A stretch of DNA of 64,000 nt from Trichobilharzia szidati (lineage: Eukaryota; Platyhelminthes; Trematoda; Strigeidida; Schistosomatidae). Below the pieces are notes generated by a model that was not told the origin of the DNA, searched no databases, and saw only the letters and a list, made by a program, of their open reading frames with translations. Of the stretch, positions 24,201 through 35,885 are shown piece after piece. The first letter of the stretch is position 1. The number at the start of each line of letters is the position of its first letter. Where the stretch lies: assembly GCA_944472155.2 (NCBI GenBank), contig OX235272.1:98090020-98154019 (forward strand), given 5' to 3'. A program made the position numbers and the translations under genes.

Positions 24201-24528
24201 AATTTTGAAAAATAAATAAATAAAATTACCAAGGATAACTGTGTACCCTGACGGCTATAAGTCGTGCAAGTGCTTCAGCAATAGAATCTGTAATTCCCAT
24301 GTTATAGCTCTAGAATAACTTCTTAATAATCCATCGATTTAAAGAAAATCCTAATCATTATTTCCTTGCTAACTTTTGTATTTGTAGATGAATTCGATAG
24401 AACAGAAGCTGAACAAAGAATTACGAGCTGGATCGATTGTAGTTACAGCTAGATACCCACTGCCTAACAAGGAAGCATGCAGAGTAATTAATGATGGACC
24501 ACATTCTGTATTTTTGTACACAATCTAA
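17943..24528 (+). CDS. ATPSCKMT: ATPSCKMT/FAM173-family mitochondrial protein lysine methyltransferase (three exons)
   Basis: The coding exons join as 17943-18242, 23296-23505 and 24388-24528: 651 bp, 216 residues, both introns phase 0 with GT-AG ends. The family methylates mitochondrial lysines; human ATPSCKMT (FAM173B) trimethylates the ATP synthase c-subunit and the paralogue ANTKMT the ADP/ATP carrier. Visible: a membrane-anchor-like segment at residues 29-49, the family block FCLPFLPATSPQLDN (56-70), SAM-binding motif I VVDLGSGDGRV (90-100), then GVELNRPLVWYSR after the first intron, and TARYPLP near the C-terminus. The length is close to the usual ~230. Intron 1 (5053 bp) holds an old minus-strand LINE and a decayed RTE element. 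I cannot decide between the ATPSCKMT and ANTKMT paralogue. Confidence 0.88.
18525..19475 (-). mobile_element. Old degenerate LINE copy (same family as 56.9 kb)
   Basis: Nucleotide similarity to the minus-strand LINEs at 8383-10106 and 56.9-59.3 kb can be followed in patches. These include the segment complementary to the RLPGWGPRD region at about 18540-18600, the LPGNSLIDLKY region at about 19270, and the N-terminal RT linker at about 19430. The frames are broken throughout. It lies in intron 1 of the methyltransferase gene. Confidence 0.7.
20050..23195 (+). mobile_element. RTE/SR2-like retrotransposon, nearly full length, decayed
   Basis: The endonuclease (20200-20781) starts GTWNVRTMYEIGKGAQVA and includes [10 protein letters not shown] and MGDMNAKLG. 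It runs on after a frameshift as [20 protein letters not shown] and DVESDHYLVKG (SDHH-type motif). RT (to 22331) has AGKAAGSDGIPAEAL, LNFIDFGKAFDSVYREV and TGVRQRW. After another frameshift comes LDFADDICLISHK (catalytic FADD), and after a third, near 22765, WRWIGHTLRKP and [11 protein letters not shown]. The 3' end is a TAA-rich tail near 23190. GVRQG has become GVRQR. It lies in the sense direction in intron 1 of the methyltransferase gene. No target-site duplication was identified. Confidence 0.88.
23296..23505 (+). CDS. ATPSCKMT: ATPSCKMT-like exon 2
   Basis: The acceptor is TTTTAG at 23290-23295 and the donor GTAAGC at 23506. Seventy codons include GVELNRPLVWYSRFK (SAM motif II region) and VTFTCGNIWK, which match the central part of FAM173 proteins. 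Confidence 0.9.
24077..24205 (+). repeat. tRNA-derived SINE, 5'-truncated copy
   Basis: It starts at the B box (GTTCGATCCC) and continues with the SINE body that is repeated on the minus strand at 43.1, 45.7, 47.0 and 48.6 kb (body includes ACCTGATATCTATGGTCGGC). It lies in intron 2 of the methyltransferase gene. Confidence 0.8.
24388..24528 (+). CDS. ATPSCKMT: ATPSCKMT-like exon 3 (terminal)
   Basis: The acceptor is TTTGTAG at 24381-24387; there are 46 codons plus TAA at 24526-24528. It encodes NSIEQKLNKELRAGSIVVTA and RYPLPNKEA, aligned to the family's C-terminal LEKKLERELxxxARVIACRFPFP block. Confidence 0.88.
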   Translation: MNSIEQKLNKELRAGSIVVTARYPLPNKEACRVINDGPHSVFLYTI

Positions 24529-26099
24529 CTGTCAGTCGTTACCTTGTAGATCTTAATTCATTCTTTCTTTTGTTCATTGTACCATGTTTATTTTGGGAAT
24601 GAATAGGAATACTGTCAAAATTATTTCCCCCAAGCGAATCATTAGCGAAATATTTTCGCCGAAATCTTTCAAATTAAAGTTTTATTAAATTTTTTCTGTA
24701 CATAGTGAATGTCTGTTTATTTTTGAGTCAATGTACGTTTTTTAGCATATTGATGTGTTCTTAACGGTGACAGAAGAGTTAACAATTGTTACTAAAAACG
24801 GTTGCGTAGCGATATTTCTTTACATACATTGACCACAAGTTTCAAATGTGACTTACAAGTATCCCCTAATCTACATGCTGTGGAATTTCTACATAATAAA
24901 GATTTTCTTTTTGATGAATCATTTTCAAGAGCTGTATGGTCGTATTTATATTTAGCAAATATATCATGAAACCAATCTGATACTGGTAACTATGTTCTAG
25001 AAAATGTATCACATAATGTGGGCTGTAATCTAGAAATGGATGGCTGAGTGAAGTCACAAGCTTGAATTACGTAGTAAGTGTGAAAAATAACTAATCAGTG
25101 TGGATGGACAAAAGCCAGTGGAAAGACGGTAAGGTGTTTATATAAAACCTGTATGAAAATGTAGTGTTACTATTAAACAATAAAAGTGGTTGTAAAATAA
25201 GAATAACGATAATAAAAATAATAAAAACTTAGACAAGAAAATGAAATAAAATTATGGTCAGAACGTTACTGTAGCCACGTCATGGCGAGTAGGTGTATAC
25301 AGTGCTTTTAAACTCAGAGGCTAGGTTTAAGGTCCCGAATAGCTATGTATAAATTACATATTCGAAGCCATTTCGTGTGGTATTGGGGAACTTTGTATAG
25401 CACTGTGAAGCAATCATGCAGGGGGTGTCCACTATCCAGAGTTGACAAGGTGTACGAGAATGGAACTACTGGTGTTCTTTTCTCCTCTGACTAGTCAGTC
25501 TGAATAGTGTTCTAGAATAAGTTTGCGAACTTGATGCTATGCACAGCCGATACACTTTGCCCCATAAGAACAAGTAAACTGCAAAATACAGATTGAGGTG
25601 ATCAATAGCGGTATCTTATCCTAGGTGGATATACATTTTTCAGTAGGGTAGAGATTTTAATTCAGTTTCTATCGTATCTTATGAGCAGATTTTTCGAATC
25701 TTTAAGCATAGCGTACTTACTAAGTTTTGTTTTCGGACAAGTGGGACAAAGCTCTGGAAGTTAATAGACTGTTCAGTCCATGTTGATTTTCAATATATTT
25801 GTGGCGTGTGCTACTGACAGGATTTACAAGTAGCGTATGGATACAGATGCAAATATGTATATCATATTCAAGAATACGGAATAGCGGAGAGTTGGGTCCA
25901 ATGCGAAGAGAATAGATGAAAGATGCTTGTGAAACAACATGGAAAGGAAGACAGATGCACAATACGGAAAGCGAAAGTAGCACAATACCGAAGATAAGTG
26001 CAAGTTATGATTCTAGTATATGGTAGACGTATTCCGCATATGTCTGAACATCAAGTTGCCAATAAATAATTTCGTTGCCATATGCTTCTTTGTTTTGCC
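24529..26099. other. 3' flank of the methyltransferase gene; no other gene seen
   Basis: AT-rich. It includes the presumed 3'UTR, with ATTAAA-like motifs around 24675-24690. I see no protein-coding similarity in the rest. Confidence 0.45.
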
Positions 26100-26750
26100 G
26101 TTAAACATTAATCTTTAGATAGAGTTGTCTTTTCTTCTAGTAAGTAGCACATGCAGGAATGGGAAAGGTATGTTTGATTCGCGTCCTAAGGTGAATTTTG
26201 CTGAAGGGTGTGCTGCGTTGGAAGTGTTGAGGACGTTGTCTAGACCAAAGTTTTCATCAGGAATTATCAAAATGTTATCTACATCTAGATATGTTGCTGA
26301 TTGATGCAAAGATCGACGATGTTTTCAAGACTCACCTTGAGACAGTAAGCTAAGAGTGGACCAAGAGAAGACCTCATAGCCACACCATCTTTCTGTACGG
26401 AGAATTGTTCTCTGAATCTGAACTGAATGTCGAATATCCATCTGAGAAATAGTTCCATCTGGTAGTTTGTGGGAAGAGGAACATTTGGATTTATGTAGTT
26501 GCATATGTGGCATACTGTTTCAGTTAAGGAGATGCTTGTGAATAGGGAGGTAACATCTGGAGAGAGAGAGAGGGCTTGCCTTCCAACACATTGATATCTT
26601 CCACTGACTCGATGAAATCAAATGTCTTTAAGACTACATCTAGTCACATTTCTACGTAAGCTCTCGAGGATATCTGCTAGTGATTCACGACATGATGACA
26701 TGGCGTGTTAATCATGAGACAGACTTTAGGACAGTCCACCAATCTGTATG
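26100..26750 (-). mobile_element. Penelope-like RT fragment
   Basis: On the minus strand, peptides appear in the expected order: DVTSLFTSISLTETV (about 26550), then VQKDGVAMRSSLGPLLA (canonical DGVAMGSPLGPLLA), YLDVDNILIIPDE (catalytic YVDD degraded), and AAHPSAKFTLGRE with LHVLLTRRKDNSI. The frame shifts at least once. No endonuclease domain was found on the 3' side. Confidence 0.8.
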
Positions 26751-27715
26751 ACCTGACCTTGTCTCTCGTGATTATCATGTGATTATTGGTTATTTTAATG
26801 TAAACTCCCACCACTGGTGCTTGAACTTGAATGAGTGTTGTATTCCATTTCTTATATGTACGTAAATGTAATTCTCTAACCATTTTGTTCTACACATTAA
26901 TGCTGTTCAGTAAGTCTTTGTCCCTCCTTGAAGAAAAGTTGCCTTTGTATTGTTATTTTTGTGTGATTTTCTTATTCCACTATATTTTAGAAGCAGACAA
27001 AGTTTACATTAGGTCACCTGGGTTTTACCTGTAGTGAGGACTAGACACTATCGTTAGTACTGATAGTGAGGACAAAATACCTGTAGCCAAATTTAATCCT
27101 ACACTGTGAGTCGAGCATTTCCACAACAGGTCAAAGTGGAATATCCTTCTTCTTCCTTTTAGGTGATAATAATAATAGCTCTATTCCAAGCAGTGTTTTG
27201 GTACAAATAGGGAATTTTCAGCGTACAGTACGATATTGCATCTAATTATCACCTCACAGTTGTAATAATTAAAACAGGGCATTTACATTCTTAATTTTGT
27301 TCAATATGTAAATAAAACTAGATTGAGTGAAAATGGTAATAACGGTAAAGTTATGAAAAGAAGGAAAACAGAGGGCCGTTTACTTAGTGTTACGCAGTAA
27401 GTTGGTGATTCTCTGTCATACACTCCTCTCATCACATAAAATGCGTGCTAAATAAGGCATTGTAGAGTTTTGTACTTAGTCGTCCGAGCATAAAGTCTTC
27501 CATATTTGCCTCTAGTTCTACCTGATGAGATGCAAAGAGAGAGTTGCGTATAGAGAGGATGCTCAAGGGTCTAACAGGATAATATTCGTTAATTTCTTGC
27601 ATGAGTCCATGTGTTTGTCTACAACAATAGTAAGGAGTTGGTTTAGCGATAACCCACTGGCCAACTGACGGGTTTTAGCGCCCTTCACAGCGTAATAAAG
27701 TCTTTCTTAAGTGGT
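26751..27715. other. No recognisable gene
   Basis: AT-rich. Nothing was recognised. Confidence 0.5.
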
Positions 27716-28860
27716 CTAGGAAAGAAAGAGTGGCGGGTAGCAATAAAGATGAATAGGTGGAATACAAAAATTAACAAATTGTAAAAGTGGAAACTGAGTG
27801 ATACTAGATTGTCTTATTTTCCTAACGAAGAACGTCAGACGAAATATCTTTCCGGAAACCAACATGATGTATGAAGACCAGGAAAGATCAGAGGGAATGC
27901 ACAGTCCAAGGTATTTAACATTTGATTTAGTTCCGACTTTTGTGCCATCTATGAAAATAGAACCATGCGAACCAACCACTTCATGTAAGTCGCACTTGCG
28001 TCTGAGAGTGAAATAAACCACCTGACATTTGGAGGAATTAGGTTTAAGACTAATTGAAGAGGAGCACTTACCCATTTCTAGTAAAAAGTTATCAGTTTTG
28101 TAACAGTCTGACTGAGAATTAATGGGCATGGAAACAATCAGATCATTGGCACACTTAGCGAAGTCGGCTTCCTTAAACTCGGCAAGTCATGTAAGAAGAA
28201 GGAAAACAGGAAAGGAGAAACCAAAGCACCTTGACGAACATTAGTTACAGTTGATGGAAGACTTCTCATAGTAAACAGTGTACTGCTTCCTATCAGAAAA
28301 GTCAGAGTACAATCGTGAGGAAGAAAAGACCGATGAGGCTCGAAGGGATGTTTTTATTAGGAAAAACTGATTGTAGGTACATAAATTTGGTACACCGTAT
28401 CTCCAATGCTTTATTTACACATCTTTTGGAAATTGGTCGAATATCGCCACATTCGATAGCTTTCTTAGTTCTAAACAGTGTTTCCAACGTTTTTTTCACA
28501 GTTCTGTTCTTCGATTGCTTTTTCCAGTGTCGGGAACATATCGCTGCTTTTCTGAAGTCGTTTACTGATATACTACTTGTATCTGGTTATAAGTAGCATT
28601 CACCACACAACCACTTACTAAACCAGAATATTGCTTGTGTCAGAGCAAGCAAAAACAGAGGCCTACGTAGAGTGTTCAAGGCAGATGTGTAAAAAAAGGG
28701 GGCATGGAGAACATATTCGATGCCTCTGTTTAGGTCGGAGACAATATTATGGCATAAAACAATAGTGGCGTCTACTGTACACCTAATATGTTTATGGTCG
28801 TTAAAAGCCTTCAATGAAGGTTTAAGTTTAAGGGAACTCAGGTTTTCCATTATTTTTAAG
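27716..28860 (-). mobile_element. CR1-like non-LTR retrotransposon, degenerate
   Basis: The minus strand gives IVLCHNIVSDLNRGIE and NTLRRPLFLLAL (28600-28800), an RT block ahead of the palm. Then comes TVTNVRQGALVSPFLFSFFL (about 28190-28260), followed by FAKCANDLIVSMP (28130-28160, catalytic FADD changed to CAND) and SNVKYLGLCIPSDLSW. At least one stretch (about 28300-28570) does not fit and may be an insertion. The family is the same as 6446-6778. Confidence 0.7.
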
Positions 28861-29303
28861 AATGGCGTGATTATGGCAATATGTCAAAAGTTAACGCTTA
28901 GTGCATATTAGTCTCGAATAATTGGCCCGCACGGTCTTATTTGTTCATACAGGTATAGTCTTATGACTGACTCTGTTTTCGTTTTCTGCAGTAATTTTGT
29001 AAGGAGGTTTTCTGGTCGAAGGATCTGAGGAATTTGGTAGCATGACAGGTAGTTAGTTTATCAGCATAATCTAATCTGTTGATTACCACAAGGACTATGT
29101 AGATTGCCTATTGTGCATAAGGAGGATTTCGCACTTCAAACTATCACAGACTTGGTCAACTCATCATGTTTTTTCTCTGTTTGCATCTTATCAGGGAATT
29201 TTCTGTTGAATAAGATTTTAGTATATGTCCTATCTAACCAGATTGCAAATGTGACATTTCGCTCATATTGTAGCTCAGTTTGGAGTCCACATAAATACTA
29301 ATT
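28861..29303. other. No recognisable gene
   Basis: No coding similarity was recognised. Confidence 0.5.
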
Positions 29304-31517
29304 TTATTTGTGTGACATTATGTATAAATCCAGATATTCCATAATCTTCTTGTTGGTCAGTCCAACGTATTCCTGTCTTTTCACTCCCTGTGCACAGTCT
29401 GACGCAGAATCCAGTCCACCACAATTAAGGACATCATCGGTAATATTGGTCATGAGAAAAACAAGGACGAAGAGTAACTCAACAACCAATCACAGCAGAC
29501 TTCACGGGGGCGGATACGATTCGCAGATATATGATCTGACGTTCAAGGAAACGGCCACGAAGAAATGACAGATTAAATTTCATCGAGGAAGCAACCAACC
29601 AGAAGACGCTTTTCCTCTGTTAATAATTTCGAATAATAATGTACACAAAAATATATAAATATCACTTGATTTCCTCAATAAACGATCTGCTGCCTGACAC
29701 TTGTTTTCTGTCGTTCCAATCATATGTGTATAAATAAAACTGGAGAATGTGATGAAGTTGTCGGAATAAATATTCGTTTTTCATTATTCAGTCTTTTGAA
29801 ATTTATAATCGGCAATTTATTCATAATATATAAGCTGCTTTTCGAACATTTTGCTCAATTGTTCTTCTTTAATAGGTTAGACCGTACACAAAACACTCAG
29901 TTATTATACTGTTTAGTTGCTCGTGATTGTTGAACATATCGTCAACTACAGAATATATCATGGTCATTAGTTACATTTACATAAATACGTTTTGTGAGCT
30001 AAGGAACGTGATTTCGAAGTTGCAAACTGTTTACAAATTCAGTCGCGATTTAATTGTTTAAGTCTGTCTGTCTGACGAATAAATCTTAATTTATTAAATC
30101 TCCCAACACCTGGAAATTACACTATTGTGGCTTTTGTTAAGATACCAACTAAAGTCATTCTGAAGAAGCATTTTCTCGGATACCTAATAAGTTCACTTCA
30201 TTATTTCCCTGCCGAAATACTTTTAGGGAAGTATAGCTGCCTTCATCAACACCTGTAGCACCTGTTTTTACCTCTGTAGTAGCACCATCTCCAGTCGCTC
30301 ATCGAAATAAGACTTGCAAATCAGCCGCTCAATTTTTATAAAGCCGAGTAATCTAACAGTTCAAGATGAATTCGTCGCATCCCTCCCCGGTAACGAGAAA
30401 CCACGGATTGTGTCAGGTGGATGCTAAGTCATGCAACTGGCGACTTAAGTCGTCATGAGAAAATGAGAAGTATGCTACAAATCCAAAATCTTGATGGATT
30501 TATAAAAATAGGTTCGCATATAACACTTTTCAGTTGAACAGACAATATAATTGGTTCGTCATTCGGAAGCACATTTTGCGATCGTTGGACTCACAGTCAA
30601 TAGACAGTGTAAGCTCACTGCCGAAAGCGGCCGGAAATGATTCGGTGAAATTCCGTCTGGCACTGCTGCCTTCCCGGCCGGTGTTCAGTAGCCTGATCAA
30701 ATTCAAGATTTCTTCTTTCGTTCGAGCATTGATGTCCATTTGTAGGGAGTTCTGTGCGTACTGTTGTTGGTGGTGTATTTCAGGCTGAGTTGCAGATGAT
30801 GGGCGATTCAAGAGTCCTTTAAATTGATCAACCCATTGTTTCGTTTTTATCTCTTCCTTGGTCATTAGGTTCTCTTGGACATCTTTTATAGGTTTCATCT
30901 GCATTGGTCTCTTCCCGCATAGAAACCTCTGTGGGTTCTGAGGTCTCTTTTACTTGCGGCCTGACTGTCCTGCTTCAGTTGCCAGTATGCCATGGAATTG
31001 TGTCTTGTCTTTCCTAGCACTCCTCTTACTCTCTCTTTATTCGGTGCAGTGTACATTGAACTCAGCTTCTCCTTCTGTTCTGTTGTCCATCTTTGCATTG
31101 AGTCATCTTCTCTTTCACCATCCTCCTTTCCTCTCATCGATTAGCTTCCAGGTAGGTGTCCGTTGAGAGCCATTCCTTGTCTTGTTTCTTCCTTCTTCTT
31201 AGAACAGTTGTATACGTTTCCTTGAAAATCACCTGCCATCAAAGAGTTCCAATGGTCTTCCACTTAGGTGTCCTCAGTGATACCACGTAGTGTATCCGAC
31301 TTTGATCTGATGCATGCAGTGAATATATCTTTTGTAGTTTTATGCTTCAGGTTCAGACAGTTGAACTTGAATTGTGGTCTACCTCCAGTTGTTTTGAAGG
31401 ATAACAGCTTGACCGTGCCTTGAACTAGGTGATGGTTTGGACCCACATCTGCTCCCCTTCTCGACTTGGTCTAAGTGGCTGCGTCTCCACTTTCTTGAGA
31501 CTGAGATGGAAACTAAC

Positions 31518-31702
31518 TGGCTTTAGTTGTTTCCGTTAAGCGAAATCCATATTTCCTCATGTATACCCTTCTGCTGATACACGATGCTTCATTAAATGGT
31601 ATTAAGCCTAATTATAGGTGCATGGTACTAGATGTTTATAACCTTCCTTTTGAGTTGAGTATTGCTGTCATTATGCTGGATGAAGTTGGTTCCCACTGTA
31701 TA
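31518..31702. repeat. 185-bp direct repeat, copy 1
   Basis: Nearly identical to 32396-32580 in the same orientation (I see one difference close to the end). It lies inside the RTE endonuclease remnant. Confidence 0.9.
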
Positions 31703-32395
31703 AGTGCTTTGGCTCCCACAGGCGACACCATTATAGCTACTCACTCTCAGTGTGCTAGTGGTTGTCGTCCAGGTATCCGGACCAGAGTAGGATACTAACT
31801 CACCAGTTATTATTTATTATGCAGTCAGAGAATCGATCTGTTTTTCAATTTGATCGCAGGGAATTTCATAAAACTTTTGGTATTTAGCCATTAATGCCAT
31901 TGTATCCTAATTCAGTGAATAGTAAACCTATCCGATTAACGTACTCATGGTTGAATATGAATTTATTTAAATTGTACTTTCAGCATGCACAAGGGTGTGT
32001 TTTGGAAGTGATGCCTATTTAATGTTTCAGAGAAGAAGTCGTATGCTGTATATGACATTTAAATATTTCTATCTGACCGTAGAGATACTCACTGCATGTG
32101 AAGAGGAGTCATACTACTTGATAACAAATAAAAGTAACAATACCATCAATGTCAACAAGCAGTTTTCAGAATATATGGAGGTTTGAATATATCTAAGCTT
32201 ATATAGTTGTACTAAATATAGCGGGATTAATTAGAACCGTATCAGAAGAAGTTCGAAGTATCATCCAGTTATTAATACTGCATCACTATGTGTTGTAGCG
32301 AATAAACTTATCTAGTATGGAATGCTACTTTATCATAATGACTCAACCCTACATCTAGAAACCCAATGCCGAACCAGGGAGCACTTAGATGATAT

Positions 32396-32580
32396 TGGCT
32401 TTAGTTGTTTCCGTTAAGCGAAATCCATATTTCCTCATGTATACCCTTCTGCTGATACACGATGCTTCATTAAATGGTATTAAGCCTAATTATAGGTGCA
32501 TGGTACTAGATGTTTATAACCTTCCTTTTGAGTTGAGTATTGCTGTCATTATGCTGGATGAAGTTGGTTCCCACTGCATA
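32396..32580. repeat. 185-bp direct repeat, copy 2
   Basis: Second copy of 31518-31702, 878 bp away. Such low divergence in a decayed element implies a recent local duplication or gene conversion. Confidence 0.9.
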
Positions 32581-32623
32581 ATTACTTCAATTGAGGTGTT
32601 TCTTACGTTCATTATACCCACGT

Positions 32624-32943
32624 AGAGATACAGTCGGTCATACGAAGTCCCGCAAGGAAATGCTACCGTTCCTGGCTTTGTATGGAAACTGAATGTACCC
32701 ACAAGCGCATATAATTCCAGTACTGTGACACAGAAACAGGAAACTGTGAAGAAGATTCAGGAAACCGACCTCAGAGATGCCGAAGACAGGGGATATTTGG
32801 TCGAACTCTTCTACCATCTACAAAATGCTGGTGTGTAGTTGCAGCCTATAAAACGATATGAACGGTTTGAAAAGGAGAAGTGGTCTCATTTCTTCAGCAA
32901 AATTGAAGTAAACACTGTTCCTGTCAATTTGTGTAGATGGTAA
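32624..32943 (+). pseudogene. Unrecognised coding-like frame with one internal stop
   Basis: One frame is open from after TAG at about 32623 to TAA at 32941-32943, except for a single TAG at about 32836. The peptide has a protein-like composition: SYEVPQGNATVPGFVWKLNV, QETVKKIQETDLRDAEDRGY, LVELFYHLQNAGV, then KRYERFEKEKWSHFF. I do not recognise the family. It could be a decayed exon, a retrocopy or an unknown transposon protein. Confidence 0.35.
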
Positions 32944-33129
32944 AATGGTATTTAACCTCATTATGAAGGACACTGGGCTTCTCTAAAGTAGTTGTCATGC
33001 TGTCAAGCCTTAGTGAACATGAAAATAAAGTCAAATATGCAATTATCCACTACGAATATGTTAAGAGAATCCCTCGAACTATAATTCTACAATTATATGA
33101 TCTCACAAATCCTTCCGGAACTTAAAACC

Positions 33130-33480
33130 ACTGTTGTGGTAGGTAATTCACCAGAATTATGGGCCACAGCATTCATCACTGAACATTGGATGCTGAACCT
33201 CACTGTTTAAGTCAACTTGTCTAGCTGAAGGCTTCTGGTAAAGCAACCAACGCCATTTGGTACTCCGTCGTGTCACGTTCGTGCACGATCCCTAGCCAGC
33301 TAAGTAATCATCTCGCACTCCAATTTGGTCCCGAAATATATCTCGTAATTTGGACGATCAACTATCGTGTTTTGCTTTGCCTTTGGTCTACGAGGAACAA
33401 ATACTATAGAAGTTGTGGGTATTAGATCTTGCGTTAGTATACTTCCGTGAACGTCAACATCCTCAGTATCTAAACCACCA
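33130..33480 (+). repeat. Old solo LTR, Ty3/gypsy family
   Basis: It aligns along its length with the + strand LTR at 3900-4255 (shared blocks include CCATTTGGTACTCCGTCGTG and AGATCTTGCGTTAGTATAC) but is clearly more diverged. No internal region adjoins it. Confidence 0.75.
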
Positions 33481-33529
33481 ACCCCGAGAAGAAACATGAT
33501 TATGATCCCAAGGATTGGAAAGTACTAAG

Positions 33530-33765
33530 AACATTAGGTTGCAGATACGCCTTGCTGTTGAGTGCCAGCTAGCACGAAACCTAGGTCCAAGGGTTCCTGC
33601 CGACTGCCTCCAACCATCTAATACCAACAATTCATAGTGCACCATAATAGCGAGCCACCTAGCATGGTGGCCACATTGCAAGCATGACTGATAGAATTCA
33701 GTCTGCAGCAAAGATAGGACTAGACGCACTACAATAGTTACTGACTAGTGTGCAATCAAAAACAT
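33530..33765. repeat. Composite copy of the 47.3 kb SINE-like repeat
   Basis: Bases 33530-33625 are the reverse complement of the left part of 47283-47590 (shared GACCTAGGT and TCCTGCCGA blocks). Bases about 33690-33765 match the right part of the same repeat in forward orientation (ATAGAAYTCAGTCTGCA, CTAGTGTSCAATC). The piece is thus rearranged internally. Confidence 0.55.
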
Positions 33766-35885
33766 TAGGTTCTGCCAGGTCGACCTTCAGGAAGCAGAAG
33801 ACTTCGGTCACCAAGCGTCCTAATGCCTCGGCTACACTAAAACGGTGTCATATGGAAGACTCGTAGTGTCTTTATGCATGCTTGAAAAATAATAAAACTG
33901 GGCATACTCAAACAAATATATTCCATCCCCAAAATGGTGCACAGTGTTAAAGCTATGTGCTACTTTACCACCAAATGCTACTCTTCACGCCGGGGGTTGT
34001 AGAATATCAGAGTGTGAACTAAGTCTCACTCTAATGCAGAACCTAGATACAAGTGCGGGTTGTTCGTGGTATTTAACTAAGGCATGTGCTGCCTTACAGT
34101 TCACACGTTGGCATGTGGGTAAATTCACACCACAGATCTTCTTCAGGCTTTTCGCATAACGACATCTTTATGGGACACGAAACACCATCCATCCACTGTC
34201 CTTTAAAAGGGGCGTCAACCTCTTGGAGAAGGGGAAATGAAGAGCAACAGATGAGGTGGCAGCTCTTCGTAACAAACCATTCAATCTATAGAAGCCTTCA
34301 GTGAAGTTTCATCACTCTCAGTTACCACTGAATAAGAAGGAATCTCATCAAGAATGGTCAGAACAACCCCAACGTGGAGTCATTGTGGTAACCTACATAG
34401 GACCACTCACTGAGCTGAAAAGTCGAACCCAACCCCCAACTCACTTCGAGATTTTCGCCCCTGGAACGCTTGGGCAGCAGTCGTGGCTACTGCATCACCA
34501 GAAAAAAGCTTTAGACAGACAACGTATAGTTGTACAGTGACATACAGGAAGCATTCAAACGACCGCCGTCTCGAACAAACTGAGACGTCACCACTAGATG
34601 CTGCAAACTAATAACTGTCTCCCACTGTCACAAACCCAATCTTCCTCTTCCGTTTTAACTTCTCTTCCTTCCAAATCTGTCTCTATTGGTATTATCTCAT
34701 TCTCTTCCACCACACAGAATTCCCTAGAAGTTATCATAACTGAAATGCCTCATAAATCATTTGATCCAATCGAAATCTCTCCTCTTTCACATATATAATT
34801 TCGATTTCGTTAAATGTAATACACGCCTATTTTCATTTATTGAACAGTAGCAAATAAATAAGGCATTAAATGAACACTAACGTTGTGTTGCGGATCCTTG
34901 CAAATCTTACTAACTCCAATATTCTAATAATAAACGGACAGTTAAGTATCATTCATACATATGATACTTGAGCATAATGAATTGTGATTGCAATGGTATG
35001 AGGACCTGGTTAGCAAGTGAATCTCATAGCTTGGCTAGTTCAGCGATGAAATTATAACTGGAAAACCCGCGGTTCGAATTCTTTATCGATCCGAATCCCC
35101 ATTTCACTGCTATTCTTCACCGACTACACAAAACATGTGCACAATCTTAACTAAAAATTGTGATGTACTAAAGTTGTAATGCAGACACTAAAAGACAATT
35201 ATCACTTTTACCAATGATTATGAGTAAGAGGAGACTGATATTTAAGAACATTTAAATTTTGTATACACTGTATTTTCTGAAAGTAACAGATCATTTCGAA
35301 AAAAAAAACAAATTAAAAAGAGGCATGCATGCTGTCATTATAATGATACATTATAGTTATAAGTTCCAACAAAGGTGAATAGAAAGCACAAAACCTGTTC
35401 ATCCCACAAGAAACAGAATGTATTGTTTGACAAAATTAATAATATAAAGAAATCAAAGGTAACTTATTGACCGAATAGTAAAAGAAGAATATACGATCAC
35501 AGAGAAAGGAGGAGGAGATTTCTTTTTACATAGCACCCACCAATAAATCAATATTTCTGAAACCTTTAGTGAAACAAGCAGTCAGTTGGCTGAGAAACAC
35601 AGAATAATGAGACTGCAATTTACAGCTCCTTTCCAAGCTTTCCCAACTGGAAAATAAAAAAAATTGAGAAAATGAAAACCTGGACGTTTGATTATACACA
35701 TGAAATAAGCGGTAAGGCAAAATTAGGCAGAATTATTTTAACAAACATCTAAAACAGCTAGCATTTTTGTTTACCGATACGTACATGTCACATACAAAAG
35801 GAAATACGGATGACGATTTGTTCGAAACACAATAAATCACACGAATGTTCAAGGATACCTGATTACCTAGGAGGAGAAACAAATA
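33766..35885. other. No recognisable gene
   Basis: The part 33900-34700 is somewhat GC-richer with interrupted open stretches on the + strand but no domain I recognise. The rest is AT-rich. A tRNA B-box-like GGTTCGAATTC lies at about 35072. Confidence 0.4.

Larger units (their letters stand above)
29304..32705 (-). mobile_element. Degenerate RTE/SR2-like copy, fragmented
   Basis: The minus-strand pieces fall in element order: endonuclease (about 32514-32705 and 31518-31800, MQWEPTSSSIMTAILNSKGR); linker (31264-31446, HHLVQGTVKL and TKDIFTACIRSK); 30895-31137; RT N-terminal part (30530-30904, PIKDVQENLMTKEE and KGLLNRPSSATQPE); then a C-terminal piece at 29304-29480 (NCGGLDSASD, GLTNKK). The segments 29481-30529 and 31803-32395 do not match and are insertions or host DNA. 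The element is inactive. Confidence 0.7.

Noticed and set aside
34086..34540. Overlapping + strand open frames as a gene
   Set aside because: They are short, in different frames, without splice signals or recognisable motifs.
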